NCBI RefSeq assembly: GCF_902463975.1
Contig: NZ_CABQHJ010000024.1
Location: 1-43,693 of the forward strand
Source of the DNA: Phascolarctobacterium_A sp902463975
GTDB taxonomy: Bacteria; Bacillota; Negativicutes; Acidaminococcales; Acidaminococcaceae
Direction of reading: 5' to 3'
Length of the DNA: 43,693 nt
Both the position numbers and the translations under genes were made by a program. Positions within the stretch are counted from its first letter, which is position 1. The number at the start of each line of letters is the position of its first letter. This document shows positions 34,158 through 42,279 of the stretch, one piece after another. Below the pieces are notes generated by a model. It saw only the letters and a program-made list of their open reading frames with translations. It was not told where the DNA came from and searched no databases.

Positions 34158-34420
34158 TACTCACATAAACTTCTTTCAAAGGACACTGCAAGCAATTATT
34201 ATATCGTGAAGTGAATAAAAATTTTAGCAAATGAGTGTCTGGAACTATCGAAACAAGGCAACGAAAGCCTAGCGGTTATACCCGAACAAAATCGGCGCCG
34301 CACGTTTCGTACATAGTTCCACACGAAATTTGCGTTGTGCCTTTAGGCACGGGAAAATTTTTCCTGAGCGGAACGATATATTAATTGCCGTACTCATATA
34401 AAATCATTGCAAAGGACACC
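34158..34420. repeat. Imperfect 30-bp direct repeat flanking the second fold-back element
   Basis: 34158-34187 and 34391-34420 share TACTCA, ATAAA and CAAAGGACAC at the same spacing (about 24 of 30 bases equal). The right copy ends in the AAAGGA ribosome site of the DUF4127 gene. The pair may have arisen when the element between them inserted. Confidence 0.55.
34200..34380. repeat. 181-bp fold-back element with TATATCGT ends
   Basis: Perfect 8-bp terminal inverted repeats, TATATCGT (34200-34207) and ACGATATA (34373-34380). Further complementary pairs occur in order toward the centre: AAAAATTTT/AAAATTTTT, GCAAAT/ATTTGC, GGAACTAT/ATAGTTCC and CGAAAC/GTTTCG. The whole could fold into one long interrupted hairpin. 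No open frame of interest. Confidence 0.65.
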
Positions 34421-34424
34421 CTTT

Positions 34425-36083
34425 ATGCGTAACTTAAGCAAAATAATCTTAATAATTTGCTCCATACTGCTAGTGACAGGCCTCTGCTTACACCAGGCCC
34501 TGCCCTCAAGCATCCCGCTCAAGCTGAAGCAGCCAACGCCAACGCAAAGCATCCTGCTGCTGCCTCTCGACAGCCGCCCTGTTTGCAGCACCATGGTGCA
34601 AAAACTGGGCGCGCTTGCAGGCCTAAATGTAATTTTACCGCCAAAAAGCTATCTTGACAACTACCAGACGCCCTCTGACAGGCAAAAACTTTTCCCATGG
34701 CTGCAAAAAAATCAGCCATTATACGATTGCAGCATAATTTCTGCCGATAACCTGCTGCATGGTGGCCTGCTGGCTGCCCGCATGAACACAGCCACTCCGT
34801 CTGAGGAAGATGCGTTACTGAAGCAGCTGCAGGAGCTGCCAAAAACAAGGCAGCAGGCAATTTTTTCCGTTATTCCGCGTCTGCTCGTCAGTGACCAGCT
34901 TTTACCGGACCGTTGGTATCAATATCAGCTGATGCGCTATTCTCAGCTTGCCGATATAGTGCGCATCACCGGCAGCTTCGCCCTTACGCAGGAACTGCGC
35001 CGCACAGAAGCTAAAATTCCTGCCAAGGTTTTGGATAAATACCGCAGCCGTTATCAGCAAAGCGACCGCTTTAACATGGGCCTGCTTAAGCTTGCCACAG
35101 ATGACAGACGGATAACCTTCGGTCAGGACGATGCTTCACCCATCGGACTGCCGCACGCCAGTGCCGTAAAACTGCAAAGCAGCATCGCTGCCCAAAAGCT
35201 GCAGCAGCAGGCACAGCTCACCTACGGCGCAGATGAAATTGCAGCCATGCTGCTCACGCGCTACTATCTGCAGCAAAGCAGCTGGCAGCCCAAGGTCTAC
35301 CTGCATTATGCTTCTCCCAAAGCAGAAGGTGCGGATATGCCCTATATGGCTGTCTGCGTCGGTGCAGCGCTGCGCAACCAGTTGAAGCTCATGGGAGCTT
35401 CAGAAGCAAGCACGCCGGATAGTGCAGACCTCATCTGCTACGTTAACTGCGGTAACGACGATTTCCGTCCGTCTGCCAAGCAAGCGCAGGAGCTGCAGCA
35501 AATGCTGGACCAGGACTATAAGGTCGCACTCATCGACAGCAGCGCCAACTTTGAAGCAGCAGAGCTGCTGCTGCCCCAGCTTTTGGCAAACAACGTACCA
35601 ATCAACAAGCTCGCCGCCTACGCCGCCTGGAACACTTTCAGCAATTCTTCAGGCACTGCCTTGGCACAGGGACTGCTTTTCTGCGGCCGCCTGCGTCAGC
35701 TGCAGACAGCAGGCGCGGACACCGAGCGTCTGGCAGCACTCTTCGCTGCCAACCTGAACTTCACGGCAGAACGTATCCTCGAGGACTACTATTATCAAAA
35801 GCTGGTGCATCCCCAACTGCGACAAAAACTGGAAGCCTTTGGTATAAATCCCGTAGAGCTGGACAGCGAAGATAAAACGGCAACAGAGCAATATATCCAG
35901 GGAAAGCTCAGCCTGCAGGCATATAAGCTGCTGCACGATAATTTGGGACGCACACCCTTTTATCAGCAAAACGGACAAAGCTATTATCTGCGCGACCTCA
36001 GCGTCGGCGCTAAGCTCCCTTGGGCCAGAATATTTGAGGTAGAACTGCAGGTATGGACGCATACAGGCGTAAAAACAGAATAA
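34425..36083 (+). CDS. DUF4127-family exported protein, paralogue 1
   Basis: 552 residues; an N-terminal hydrophobic segment (about 5-22, IILIICSILLVTGLCLHQ) is a signal peptide or anchor. LLLPLDSRPVCSTMVQ, ILPPKSYLDNY, SADNLLHGGLLAAR and ITFGQDDASPIGLPH match the DUF4127 family, whose function is unknown. Equivalent motifs occur in the gene at 38591. AAAGGA lies 8-9 nt before ATG 34425; an in-frame TTG at 34407 would overlap that site. The ribosome site falls within the right copy of the direct repeat at 34391-34420. Confidence 0.9.
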   Translation: MRNLSKIILIICSILLVTGLCLHQALPSSIPLKLKQPTPTQSILLLPLDSRPVCSTMVQKLGALAGLNVILPPKSYLDNYQTPSDRQKLFPWLQKNQPLYDCSIISADNLLHGGLLAARMNTATPSEEDALLKQLQELPKTRQQAIFSVIPRLLVSDQLLPDRWYQYQLMRYSQLADIVRITGSFALTQELRRTEAKIPAKVLDKYRSRYQQSDRFNMGLLKLATDDRRITFGQDDASPIGLPHASAVKLQSSIAAQKLQQQAQLTYGADEIAAMLLTRYYLQQSSWQPKVYLHYASPKAEGADMPYMAVCVGAALRNQLKLMGASEASTPDSADLICYVNCGNDDFRPSAKQAQELQQMLDQDYKVALIDSSANFEAAELLLPQLLANNVPINKLAAYAAWNTFSNSSGTALAQGLLFCGRLRQLQTAGADTERLAALFAANLNFTAERILEDYYYQKLVHPQLRQKLEAFGINPVELDSEDKTATEQYIQGKLSLQAYKLLHDNLGRTPFYQQNGQSYYLRDLSVGAKLPWARIFEVELQVWTHTGVKTE

Positions 36084-36127
36084 AATACATTACAAGCGTA
36101 TTTTCTCTCTGTACGCTTAACCAAGCC

Positions 36128-36169
36128 AAGCCTCTGATATAACTTCATTTAAAAGTATATCGGAGGCTT
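36128..36169 (+). terminator. Terminator after DUF4127 paralogue 1
   Basis: AAGCCTCTGATAT (36128-36140) pairs with ATATCGGAGGCTT (36157-36169) apart from one mismatch, followed by ATTTAAATTT. Confidence 0.7.
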
Positions 36170-36231
36170 ATTTAAATTTATAAGACCAATCACACAAAAT
36201 TTATAAAACTAAAATCTTAAATGCCCAGAGA

Positions 36232-36272
36232 ACGAAAAAACGAAGGCTGTACCGCCAACAGCACAGCCTTCG
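36232..36272 (-). terminator. Terminator of thrS
   Basis: CGAAGGCTGT (36241-36250) and ACAGCCTTCG (36263-36272) form a perfect 10-bp stem; on the minus strand six T follow. Confidence 0.9.
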
Positions 36273-36301
36273 CTCTTTTATCTCAGCAGAAGCTGAAAAT
36301 A

Positions 36302-38095
36302 TTATTTTTTAGCCTTGGAATCAACTACGTCCTTCAGGATTGCTTCAAATGCTTCAAAGCTCATAGCGCCCATATCGCCCTCGGTGCGGTTACGCGGAGA
36401 AACAGTCTTGTTTTCCATGTCGCGGTCGCCGACAACCAGCATGTACGGAATTTTCTCCAGCTGACCTTCACGAATCTTCTTGCCGATTTTTTCGTTGCGT
36501 GCATCAACAGTTACGCGATAGCCATTAGCCTCCAGCTTATGAGCCAGCTCATAGCAATAGTCAACAGCACGGTCGGTTACCGGCAGGAAGCGAACCTGCT
36601 CCGGAGCCATCCAGGTCGGCAGTGCGCCTGCATAAGTTTCGATGAGGTATGCCAGAGTACGCTCGTAGCAACCCAGGGAAGTACGGTGGATGATGTACGG
36701 CAGCTTCTTCTCGCCGTTTTCATCGACATAGTACATACCGAATTTTTCTGCCAGCAGCAGATCAATCTGAATAGTAACGATGGTGTCTTCTTTGCCGAAT
36801 ACATTGTGGAACTGGATATCCAGCTTCGGACCATAGAAAGCAGCCTCGTCAAAGCCAACCTCATATTCAACACCGAGGTCATCAAGTATTTTCTTCATAA
36901 CAGCCTGTGCATGATCCCATTGCTCAGCGGTGCCTTCATATTTGTTGTTCGGATTTGCAGGATTCCACTGGCTGAAGCGGAAGGTACATTTATCCAGCAT
37001 ACCAACAGTTTCCAGGCAGTATTTAGCCAAATCCAGGCAACCCTTGAATTCTTCTTCCAATTGGTCAGGACGAAGAATCAGATGGCCCTCGGAAATAGTG
37101 AACTGGCGCACACGAATCAGGCCGTGCATTTCGCCGCTGTCCTCGTTACGGAACAAAGTGGATGTTTCGCCCAAGCGCATCGGCAGCTCACGATAGGAGC
37201 GCTGACGGTTCAGGAAAACCTGATATTGGAACGGACAGGTCATAGGACGCAGAGCGAAGCATTCTTTAGTTTCATCATGCGGATCGCCCAGAATGAACAT
37301 ACCATCAAGATAATGATCCCAGTGACCGGAAATACGATACAGGTCACGTTTTGCCATCAGCGGAGTTTTAGTCAGCAGATAGCCACGTTTTTGTTCTACG
37401 TCCTCCACCCAACGCTGCAGCAGCTGGATTACACGAGCGCCTTTCGGCAGCAGGATAGGCAGACCTTGGCCGATATAATCAACGGTAGTGAAATATTCCA
37501 GGTCGCGGCCCAGCTTGTTATGGTCACGCTTCAAAGCCTCTGCCTGCTGTTCCAGATATGCGTCCAGCTCTTCCTTCTTCGGGAAAGCAATACCATAGAT
37601 ACGTTGCAGCATCTTGCGGTTAGAATCGCCACGCCAGTAAGCGCCGGTAGCGGAGGTCAGTTTAATAGCGTTGCCTTTAATACGGCCGGTAGAATCAAGA
37701 TGCGGGCCTGCACACAGATCAGTGAAGTCGCCTTGTTTGTAGAAGCTGATAACCGCATCCTCAGGCAGGTCGTTAATCAGTTCAACTTTATAAGGTTCTT
37801 CTTTTTCTTCCATGAATTTTACAGCCTCTGCACGCGGCAGCTCAAAGCGCTCTAATTTCAGCTTTTCTTTGCAGATTTTACGCATTTCGCCTTCCAGTGC
37901 AGCAAGATCCTCCGGAGTGAACGGAGCCGGAGTATCGAAATCATAATAGAAACCGTTGTCAATGCTCGGACCGATGGCCAGCTTAACATCGGGATGAAGT
38001 CTCTTCATAGCCTGCGCCAGCACATGGGAGCAGGTATGCCAATAGGTTTGGCGGTATTCCTTGTTTTCAAAGCTAAATTTGTTTTCCTCAGACAT
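36302..38095 (-). CDS. thrS: Threonine--tRNA ligase lacking the TGS domain
   Basis: Class-II synthetase that charges tRNA-Thr. The editing domain follows directly after about 17 residues: HTCSHVLAQAMKRL, then DLCAGPHL. The catalytic core shows RPMTCPFQYQVF, RVRQFTISEGH and a C-terminal anticodon domain (VRFLPVTDRAVDYCYELAHKL). At 597 residues it is about 45 shorter than the E. coli enzyme, and the usual N-terminal TGS domain is missing. AGGAGG stands 8 nt before ATG 38095, so no upstream coding sequence is hidden. Expression is controlled by the T-box in its leader. Confidence 0.96.
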   Translation of the reverse strand: MSEENKFSFENKEYRQTYWHTCSHVLAQAMKRLHPDVKLAIGPSIDNGFYYDFDTPAPFTPEDLAALEGEMRKICKEKLKLERFELPRAEAVKFMEEKEEPYKVELINDLPEDAVISFYKQGDFTDLCAGPHLDSTGRIKGNAIKLTSATGAYWRGDSNRKMLQRIYGIAFPKKEELDAYLEQQAEALKRDHNKLGRDLEYFTTVDYIGQGLPILLPKGARVIQLLQRWVEDVEQKRGYLLTKTPLMAKRDLYRISGHWDHYLDGMFILGDPHDETKECFALRPMTCPFQYQVFLNRQRSYRELPMRLGETSTLFRNEDSGEMHGLIRVRQFTISEGHLILRPDQLEEEFKGCLDLAKYCLETVGMLDKCTFRFSQWNPANPNNKYEGTAEQWDHAQAVMKKILDDLGVEYEVGFDEAAFYGPKLDIQFHNVFGKEDTIVTIQIDLLLAEKFGMYYVDENGEKKLPYIIHRTSLGCYERTLAYLIETYAGALPTWMAPEQVRFLPVTDRAVDYCYELAHKLEANGYRVTVDARNEKIGKKIREGQLEKIPYMLVVGDRDMENKTVSPRNRTEGDMGAMSFEAFEAILKDVVDSKAKK

Positions 38096-38403
38096 TTTTG
38101 TTTCCTCCTAACATAATGTATCGTAAACAGTGCAGTCCGGGCAAAAAAATAAACCCCGGTCCCACACCAAAGGGACGGAGTTATCCGCGGTTCCACCCTC
38201 ATTGACATATGTAGTGACATATGCCCACTCGGTACCGTTAACGCCGGTAATACGGACTGGCATACTTGCTTGCGCGTTCCGCAGTCAGTTTGAAGGCGGT
38301 GCGCCCTTCGTTTCCTTCCTGCTGCTCTCAGCCACGGCAGCATTTTCTGTAGAACCCTCCACGACGGCAATTCCTTCGCATTACTGTTACTATTTTCATT
38401 TAC
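38096..38403 (-). ncRNA. T-box riboswitch leader of thrS
   Basis: The conserved T-box sequence GAGGGTGGAACCGCGG is at 38200-38185 (minus). It is followed by a terminator: ACTCCGTCCC (38181-38172) with GGGACCGGGGT (38163-38153), then TTATTTTTTT. The upstream 200 nt are rich in stems, as expected for Stem I, II and III. Uncharged tRNA-Thr should favour the antiterminator and switch thrS on. I could not fix the specifier codon; an ACC at 38300-38298 is one candidate. Confidence 0.92.
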
Positions 38404-38409
38404 CAGTTT

Positions 38410-38437
38410 ATTATAGCACACCGGCAATGCTTGTCAA
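38410..38437 (-). promoter_or_regulatory. Consensus promoter of thrS
   Basis: On the minus strand TTGACA (38437-38432), 16-bp spacer, TATAAT (38415-38410). Transcription would start near 38403 and give a leader of about 308 nt. Confidence 0.88.
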
Positions 38438-38445
38438 GCTTCCAC

Positions 38446-38474
38446 TGGAAAAAATTTTTATTTCATAGTATAAT
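38446..38474 (+). promoter_or_regulatory. Probable promoter of DUF4127 paralogue 2
   Basis: TATAAT (38469-38474) with a weak TGGAAA 17 bp upstream (38446-38451). It is back to back with the thrS promoter. The mRNA would have a leader of over 100 nt before ATG 38591; I see no known regulatory element in it. Confidence 0.5.
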
Positions 38475-38590
38475 AAGAAAATAAATTCTTTTACTTGTAA
38501 ACATGCCAAACAACAAGTCCTTTGTGCATGTATATTAACCTTTATAAAACGTATATATTCAGAACTGTTAATAATCAAGGAGGCGTACGC

Positions 38591-40165
38591 ATGGCAAAAT
38601 TCACATTTCGGCACCATAAGCTGGCAGCAGCCATCTGCACAGCTGCTTTACTGATGCCGGTTTCCGTCCAGGCCAAACGCCTGACTATTCTTTATGTACC
38701 CTTAGATAACAGACCTGTCTGCTCCGCCTATGTTCAACAAACGATGGAGGCAGCAAACTGCAAAATTATTCTGCCGCCCGAAAAATATATTGCCACTAAC
38801 GAAAAAAACGGTAATCCCGACGCTATCTGGGACTGGCTGGAGCACAAGGCGCCCAAGGCCGATGCTGCTGTTATCAGCACCGACAGCCTGATTTACGGTG
38901 GCCTGGTTGCCTCGCGTACACACAATATCAGTCAAGAAGAGCTGCAAAACCGCGTTAAGCATCTGTACGAATTAAAAACTACTTTACCGATAAAGCTTTA
39001 TGCCTTTTCGACGATTATGCGCACACCGCGTGCCAGTAGAGGACGTGTAGAGCCGCCTTACTACAGTAGTATTGGCCCCAGCATCTTTGCCTACAGCCAG
39101 CTTTTAGACAAGCAGGACCAGGGCAAGCTGTCGCCCGCCGAAAGGCTGACCATGCAGGCACTGGAGCGCAACATGAAAAAAGCGGAGTTAGGCGACTGGC
39201 TGGAGCGACGCGAAAAAAATTTGCTTGTCAACCAGGAGCTTACACGCATGGCCCGTAACGGCAAATTTCATTATTTCGCCATCGGTAAGGATGACAATGC
39301 TACTCTTTCCGCTACGCACATGGAAGGACGCAAAATCAGCCTTAGCACCTTTGATATGAGCAGAGACAGCTTCCAGATTTTAGACGGTGTAGATCAGCTA
39401 GGCCTGCTTTTAATTGCCCGTGCCTATAACGAAGCTAACGGCAGCAAGCCATCCGTATATCCCCTGTACAGCACAGGTGTAGGCGCCGGAACTCTGCCTC
39501 AGTACAGCGACGCACGTCTGCAGGACAGCGTACCGCAACAGATTATAGCTGCCGGTGCAGTACAGGCACAATCAGCTGACAGTGCTGACCTGATTTTGGC
39601 ACTTAACACACCGCAGGACGGTATCGTCAAGGATTCCACCGCTGACGACAATCAGCCCTTCGCTTCCGTTGCCAACAAAAATTTTGTAGGGCTTATCGGA
39701 AGGCAGCTCCAAGCTGGACGCAGCGTTTCACTGGCTGACATCAGCTATTCCAACGGTGCCGATAATGGCTTCATGCAGCTATTGGCAAACAGCGGTGAGC
39801 TTGAGCACTTAACGGCCTACAATGGCTGGAACACCGGCGATAACGCCGTAGGCTACGCCATCGCCCAGGGACTTATCGCCCGCGACATGAGCAGTGAAGC
39901 ACGCAATGTGCTGCTGCGCCAACGCCTTATCGACGATTGGTTTTACCAGAGCAATGCCCGCCGCAGCATTTCCAACGAGCTGGAAATGCATAACCGTGAG
40001 GATTTGAAATATGATCTTGCTACAGAGGAAAAATTAATCCTGCAAAAGGTTACTGCAGACTGTCAAAGAATGGTTAATGATTGTCCGCTGACCAAAGGTA
40101 CTAAGTTCTCACTTTCCTTCCCCTGGAAGCGTTTATTTGAGGTAGATGTAAAAATAAAGAAATAG
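38591..40165 (+). CDS. DUF4127-family exported protein, paralogue 2
   Basis: 524 residues; signal peptide about 1-27 (HHKLAAAICTAALLMPVSVQA). ILYVPLDNRPVCSAYVQ, IILPPEKYIA, STDSLIYGGLVASR, FAIGKDDNATLS and LTAYNGWNTGDNAVGYAIAQGL correspond in order to motifs of paralogue 1, so the two proteins are clear relatives with considerable divergence. Function unknown; conserved Asp, Asn and Gly positions suggest a periplasmic enzyme fold, but that is a guess. AAGGAGG lies 7 nt before ATG 38591; an in-frame start at 38522 is rejected. Confidence 0.9.
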   Translation: MAKFTFRHHKLAAAICTAALLMPVSVQAKRLTILYVPLDNRPVCSAYVQQTMEAANCKIILPPEKYIATNEKNGNPDAIWDWLEHKAPKADAAVISTDSLIYGGLVASRTHNISQEELQNRVKHLYELKTTLPIKLYAFSTIMRTPRASRGRVEPPYYSSIGPSIFAYSQLLDKQDQGKLSPAERLTMQALERNMKKAELGDWLERREKNLLVNQELTRMARNGKFHYFAIGKDDNATLSATHMEGRKISLSTFDMSRDSFQILDGVDQLGLLLIARAYNEANGSKPSVYPLYSTGVGAGTLPQYSDARLQDSVPQQIIAAGAVQAQSADSADLILALNTPQDGIVKDSTADDNQPFASVANKNFVGLIGRQLQAGRSVSLADISYSNGADNGFMQLLANSGELEHLTAYNGWNTGDNAVGYAIAQGLIARDMSSEARNVLLRQRLIDDWFYQSNARRSISNELEMHNREDLKYDLATEEKLILQKVTADCQRMVNDCPLTKGTKFSLSFPWKRLFEVDVKIKK

Positions 40166-40171
40166 AAAAAC

Positions 40172-40217
40172 AAAGCGCAGAGAATTGCAGCCAAAAACTG
40201 ACAAGCTCTGCGCTTTT
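40172..40217 (+). terminator. Terminator after DUF4127 paralogue 2
   Basis: AAAGCGCAGAG (40172-40182) pairs with CTCTGCGCTTT (40206-40216), followed by T and ATTAT. Confidence 0.85.
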
Positions 40218-40264
40218 ATTATGTCAACGTTTTTATATAACAGTCGCTAAGAAAAATTTAGGCA

Positions 40265-40297
40265 ACAAAAATCCCCGTCACTTTCGCGACGGGGATT
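40265..40297 (-). terminator. Terminator downstream of the DASS transporter and its repeats
   Basis: AATCCCCGTC (40270-40279) and GACGGGGATT (40288-40297) form a perfect 10-bp stem; on the minus strand TTTG follows. The transcript therefore runs through the 115-bp repeats before ending. Confidence 0.8.
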
Positions 40298-40302
40298 GAT
40301 TT

Positions 40303-40567
40303 GCATTTGTGACAAAGCATATGATGCTTTATTCGTCTTTTGTTCCAGTCACTAGGCTGGCGAGAAAGTGCCAGAGGCGAGGAACGGATGCCGCCGGCGT
40401 ACTTCTAGTACGTCAAGGCATTTGTGACGAAGCATATGGTGCTTTATTCGTCATTAGTTCCAATCACCAGGCTGGCGAGAAAGTGCCAGAGGCGAGGAAC
40501 GGATGCCGCCGGCGTACTTCCAGTACGTCAAGGCATTTGTGACGAAGCATATGGTGCTTTATTCGTC
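40303..40567. repeat. 115-bp tandem repeat, 2.3 copies
   Basis: Copies at 40303-40417 and 40418-40532, plus a 35-bp partial copy at 40533-40567. By eye the two full copies differ at 7 of 115 positions. Each has a hairpin (GACGAA...TTCGTC) and a GC-rich segment GGATGCCGCCGGCGTAC. The period is not a multiple of three and the array lies between the transporter stop codon and its terminator, so it is not coding. Confidence 0.85.
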
Positions 40568-40576
40568 AGACTGGTA

Positions 40577-41851
40577 TTATTTGCCGGGGAAGAACGGCCA
40601 TACCATCGGAATAACAACCAGGGATACTACGAAAGCTACCAGAACCAGACCGGTACCAGCTTTAACATAGTCCATGAATTTGTATCCGCCAGGGCCAAGT
40701 ACCAAGGTGTTCGGAGGAGTACCTACCGGAGTTGCGAATGCGCAGGATGCTGCAACAGCGATAGCCATCAGAACTGCTTTCGGGTCAGCGCCCAGGTTTT
40801 TGGAGATTGCAATACCGATCGGGCACAGCAGAGCTGCGGATGCGGTGTTGGACATGAACTGAGTCAGGCCGCAGGACAGGATGAACAGAACTGCGGTTAC
40901 TACCAACGGAGAAGGAGAGCCGCCCATCAGGCTAACGGTCCATTCAGCGATGAGTTTGCCAGCGCCGGTTTTATCCATAGCGGTGGATACAGGCATCATA
41001 CCTGCGAACAGGAAGATGGTTACCCAGTCGATGGAAGCATAAGCTTGTTTTTCAGTCAAGCAGCCGGTCAGTACGCAAACCAAAGCGCCGATGATAGCAG
41101 CCATCTCCAGGGTTACGCCTTTGATACCCAGTGCCATTACGATAACAACTGCCAGCAGGATAACGCCGGAAATAACCATTTTCTTGGAATCGGTGCTATT
41201 AGCTTCGATTTCCTGTTCGATTTCCTGATCAGCGCTCAGCTCAACCTTCGGGAGCAGATGTTTGCCGATGAACATCATGTAGAGCATACCAGCAACAGAT
41301 ACCGGAATACCGATCCATGCGAATTCGAAGAAGCCGAATGCAGGTAGACCGGCAGCGGTCATTGCACCAGTTGCAATGATGTTAGGAGGTGTACCAACCA
41401 TGGTGATGATACCGCCCCAACCGCAGGCAAATGCCAAAGGCATTAACTGACGGGAAGCAGGAATCTTAGCTGCAGAGCAGATACCTAATGCTACAGGCAA
41501 CAGGCAAGCTGCAGTACCGGTGTTGGAAAGCACGGAAGAAAGTACGGTGCCAACAACCATCAGACCAAACATCAGGCTGTTTTCACCAGTGCCGCACAGA
41601 TGAACTACTTTGTTACCGATAGCCTGAGCTAAACCGGTGTAGAACATTGCTGCACCAACAACGAACATGCCGGCGAACAGTACAACGGTGGAGTTAGACA
41701 AGCCGCTAAATACTTGCTTAGCAGGAATCAGGCCTAACAGGCCGCACGCAATAGCGCCAGCGGTTGCAGTAATTGCCAAAGGAATGAGTTCGGTTACGAA
41801 GAATAACGCAACTACTGCCAAGAGGATTAAACACTTAATTGCAGGGGACAT
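40577..41851 (-). CDS. DASS-family (SLC13) anion symporter, copy 1
   Basis: 424-residue membrane protein, probably a Na+-coupled dicarboxylate transporter. The family's two inverted halves each show the SNT signature (109-111 SNTGTAAC, 334-336 SNTASAAL) and GTPPN (153-157 and 377-381). About 11-12 hydrophobic helices, with a charged loop near 204-224 (ELSADQEIEQEIEANS). Succinate or a related C4 acid is a sensible substrate guess but unproven. AAAGGAGG lies before ATG 41851. It is a tandem duplicate of the gene at 42280-43554 but has its own promoter. Confidence 0.93.
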   Translation of the reverse strand: MSPAIKCLILLAVVALFFVTELIPLAITATAGAIACGLLGLIPAKQVFSGLSNSTVVLFAGMFVVGAAMFYTGLAQAIGNKVVHLCGTGENSLMFGLMVVGTVLSSVLSNTGTAACLLPVALGICSAAKIPASRQLMPLAFACGWGGIITMVGTPPNIIATGAMTAAGLPAFGFFEFAWIGIPVSVAGMLYMMFIGKHLLPKVELSADQEIEQEIEANSTDSKKMVISGVILLAVVIVMALGIKGVTLEMAAIIGALVCVLTGCLTEKQAYASIDWVTIFLFAGMMPVSTAMDKTGAGKLIAEWTVSLMGGSPSPLVVTAVLFILSCGLTQFMSNTASAALLCPIGIAISKNLGADPKAVLMAIAVAASCAFATPVGTPPNTLVLGPGGYKFMDYVKAGTGLVLVAFVVSLVVIPMVWPFFPGK

Positions 41852-41887
41852 TTTAAGTTCCTCCTTTGTAAAAAAAATTTTATATAC

Positions 41888-41943
41888 AATGTCATCTGGA
41901 CATTATATAACTTTAATTATAGCTTTGTGAAAGTACATGTCAA
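41888..41943 (-). promoter_or_regulatory. Promoter of DASS copy 1 with a downstream inverted repeat
   Basis: On the minus strand TTGACA (41943-41938), 16-bp spacer, TATAAT (41921-41916). Just past the start point lies AATGTC (41888-41893) / GACATT (41899-41904), a perfect 6-5-6 inverted repeat well placed for a repressor. I do not see the same site before copy 2. Confidence 0.75.
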
Positions 41944-42186
41944 AGCAATCTTTTTTACTTTATTAAGTATTGTTATTTGCTTTGTTGAATTTATAATAAC
42001 AGCATTTTTTCTGCGCTTCTGTTGCGCAAGCAACACATTTTTTAGCACCAGCTCTTCATATTCCATATATGACCACGCTATCATAAATCCCTAGGCGTTA
42101 TTTTTTTCTTTTAGAATTAATTGCATATATTTCAAAACCCCTTTTATCAACTGTATTTCACCCAACTATCTCATTTTTATTAAAGC
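41944..42186. other. AT-rich intergenic stretch between the two DASS genes
   Basis: I see no gene, RNA or repeat here beyond the promoter on its right-hand gene's leftward neighbour (41888-41943) and the terminator at 42187-42218. Confidence 0.5.
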
Positions 42187-42218
42187 AAAAATGCCATGCA
42201 ATAACGCACGGCATTTTT
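42187..42218 (-). terminator. Terminator of DASS copy 2
   Basis: AAAAATGCC (42187-42195) pairs with GGCATTTTT (42210-42218); on the minus strand the stem ends in five T. It separates copy 2 from copy 1. Confidence 0.8.
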
Positions 42219-42279
42219 ACCACTTTCTTTAGTTTTTTAAGTAAAGTAAGTACTAATTTGTCAAAATATTACATTCAAC

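Noticed and set aside
36221..37855. 544-codon plus-strand frame opposite thrS
   Set aside because: Antisense shadow of a well-conserved synthetase; no ribosome site and no recognisable domain.
38130..38468. Short frames in the thrS leader
   Set aside because: The region is explained by the T-box riboswitch; no ribosome sites.
40303..40567. CRISPR-like array
   Set aside because: The 115-bp unit repeats head to tail with no unique spacers and no cas genes nearby.
40424..41347. Plus-strand frame starting inside the 115-bp repeats
   Set aside because: The repeat period is not a multiple of three and the rest is antisense to the DASS gene.
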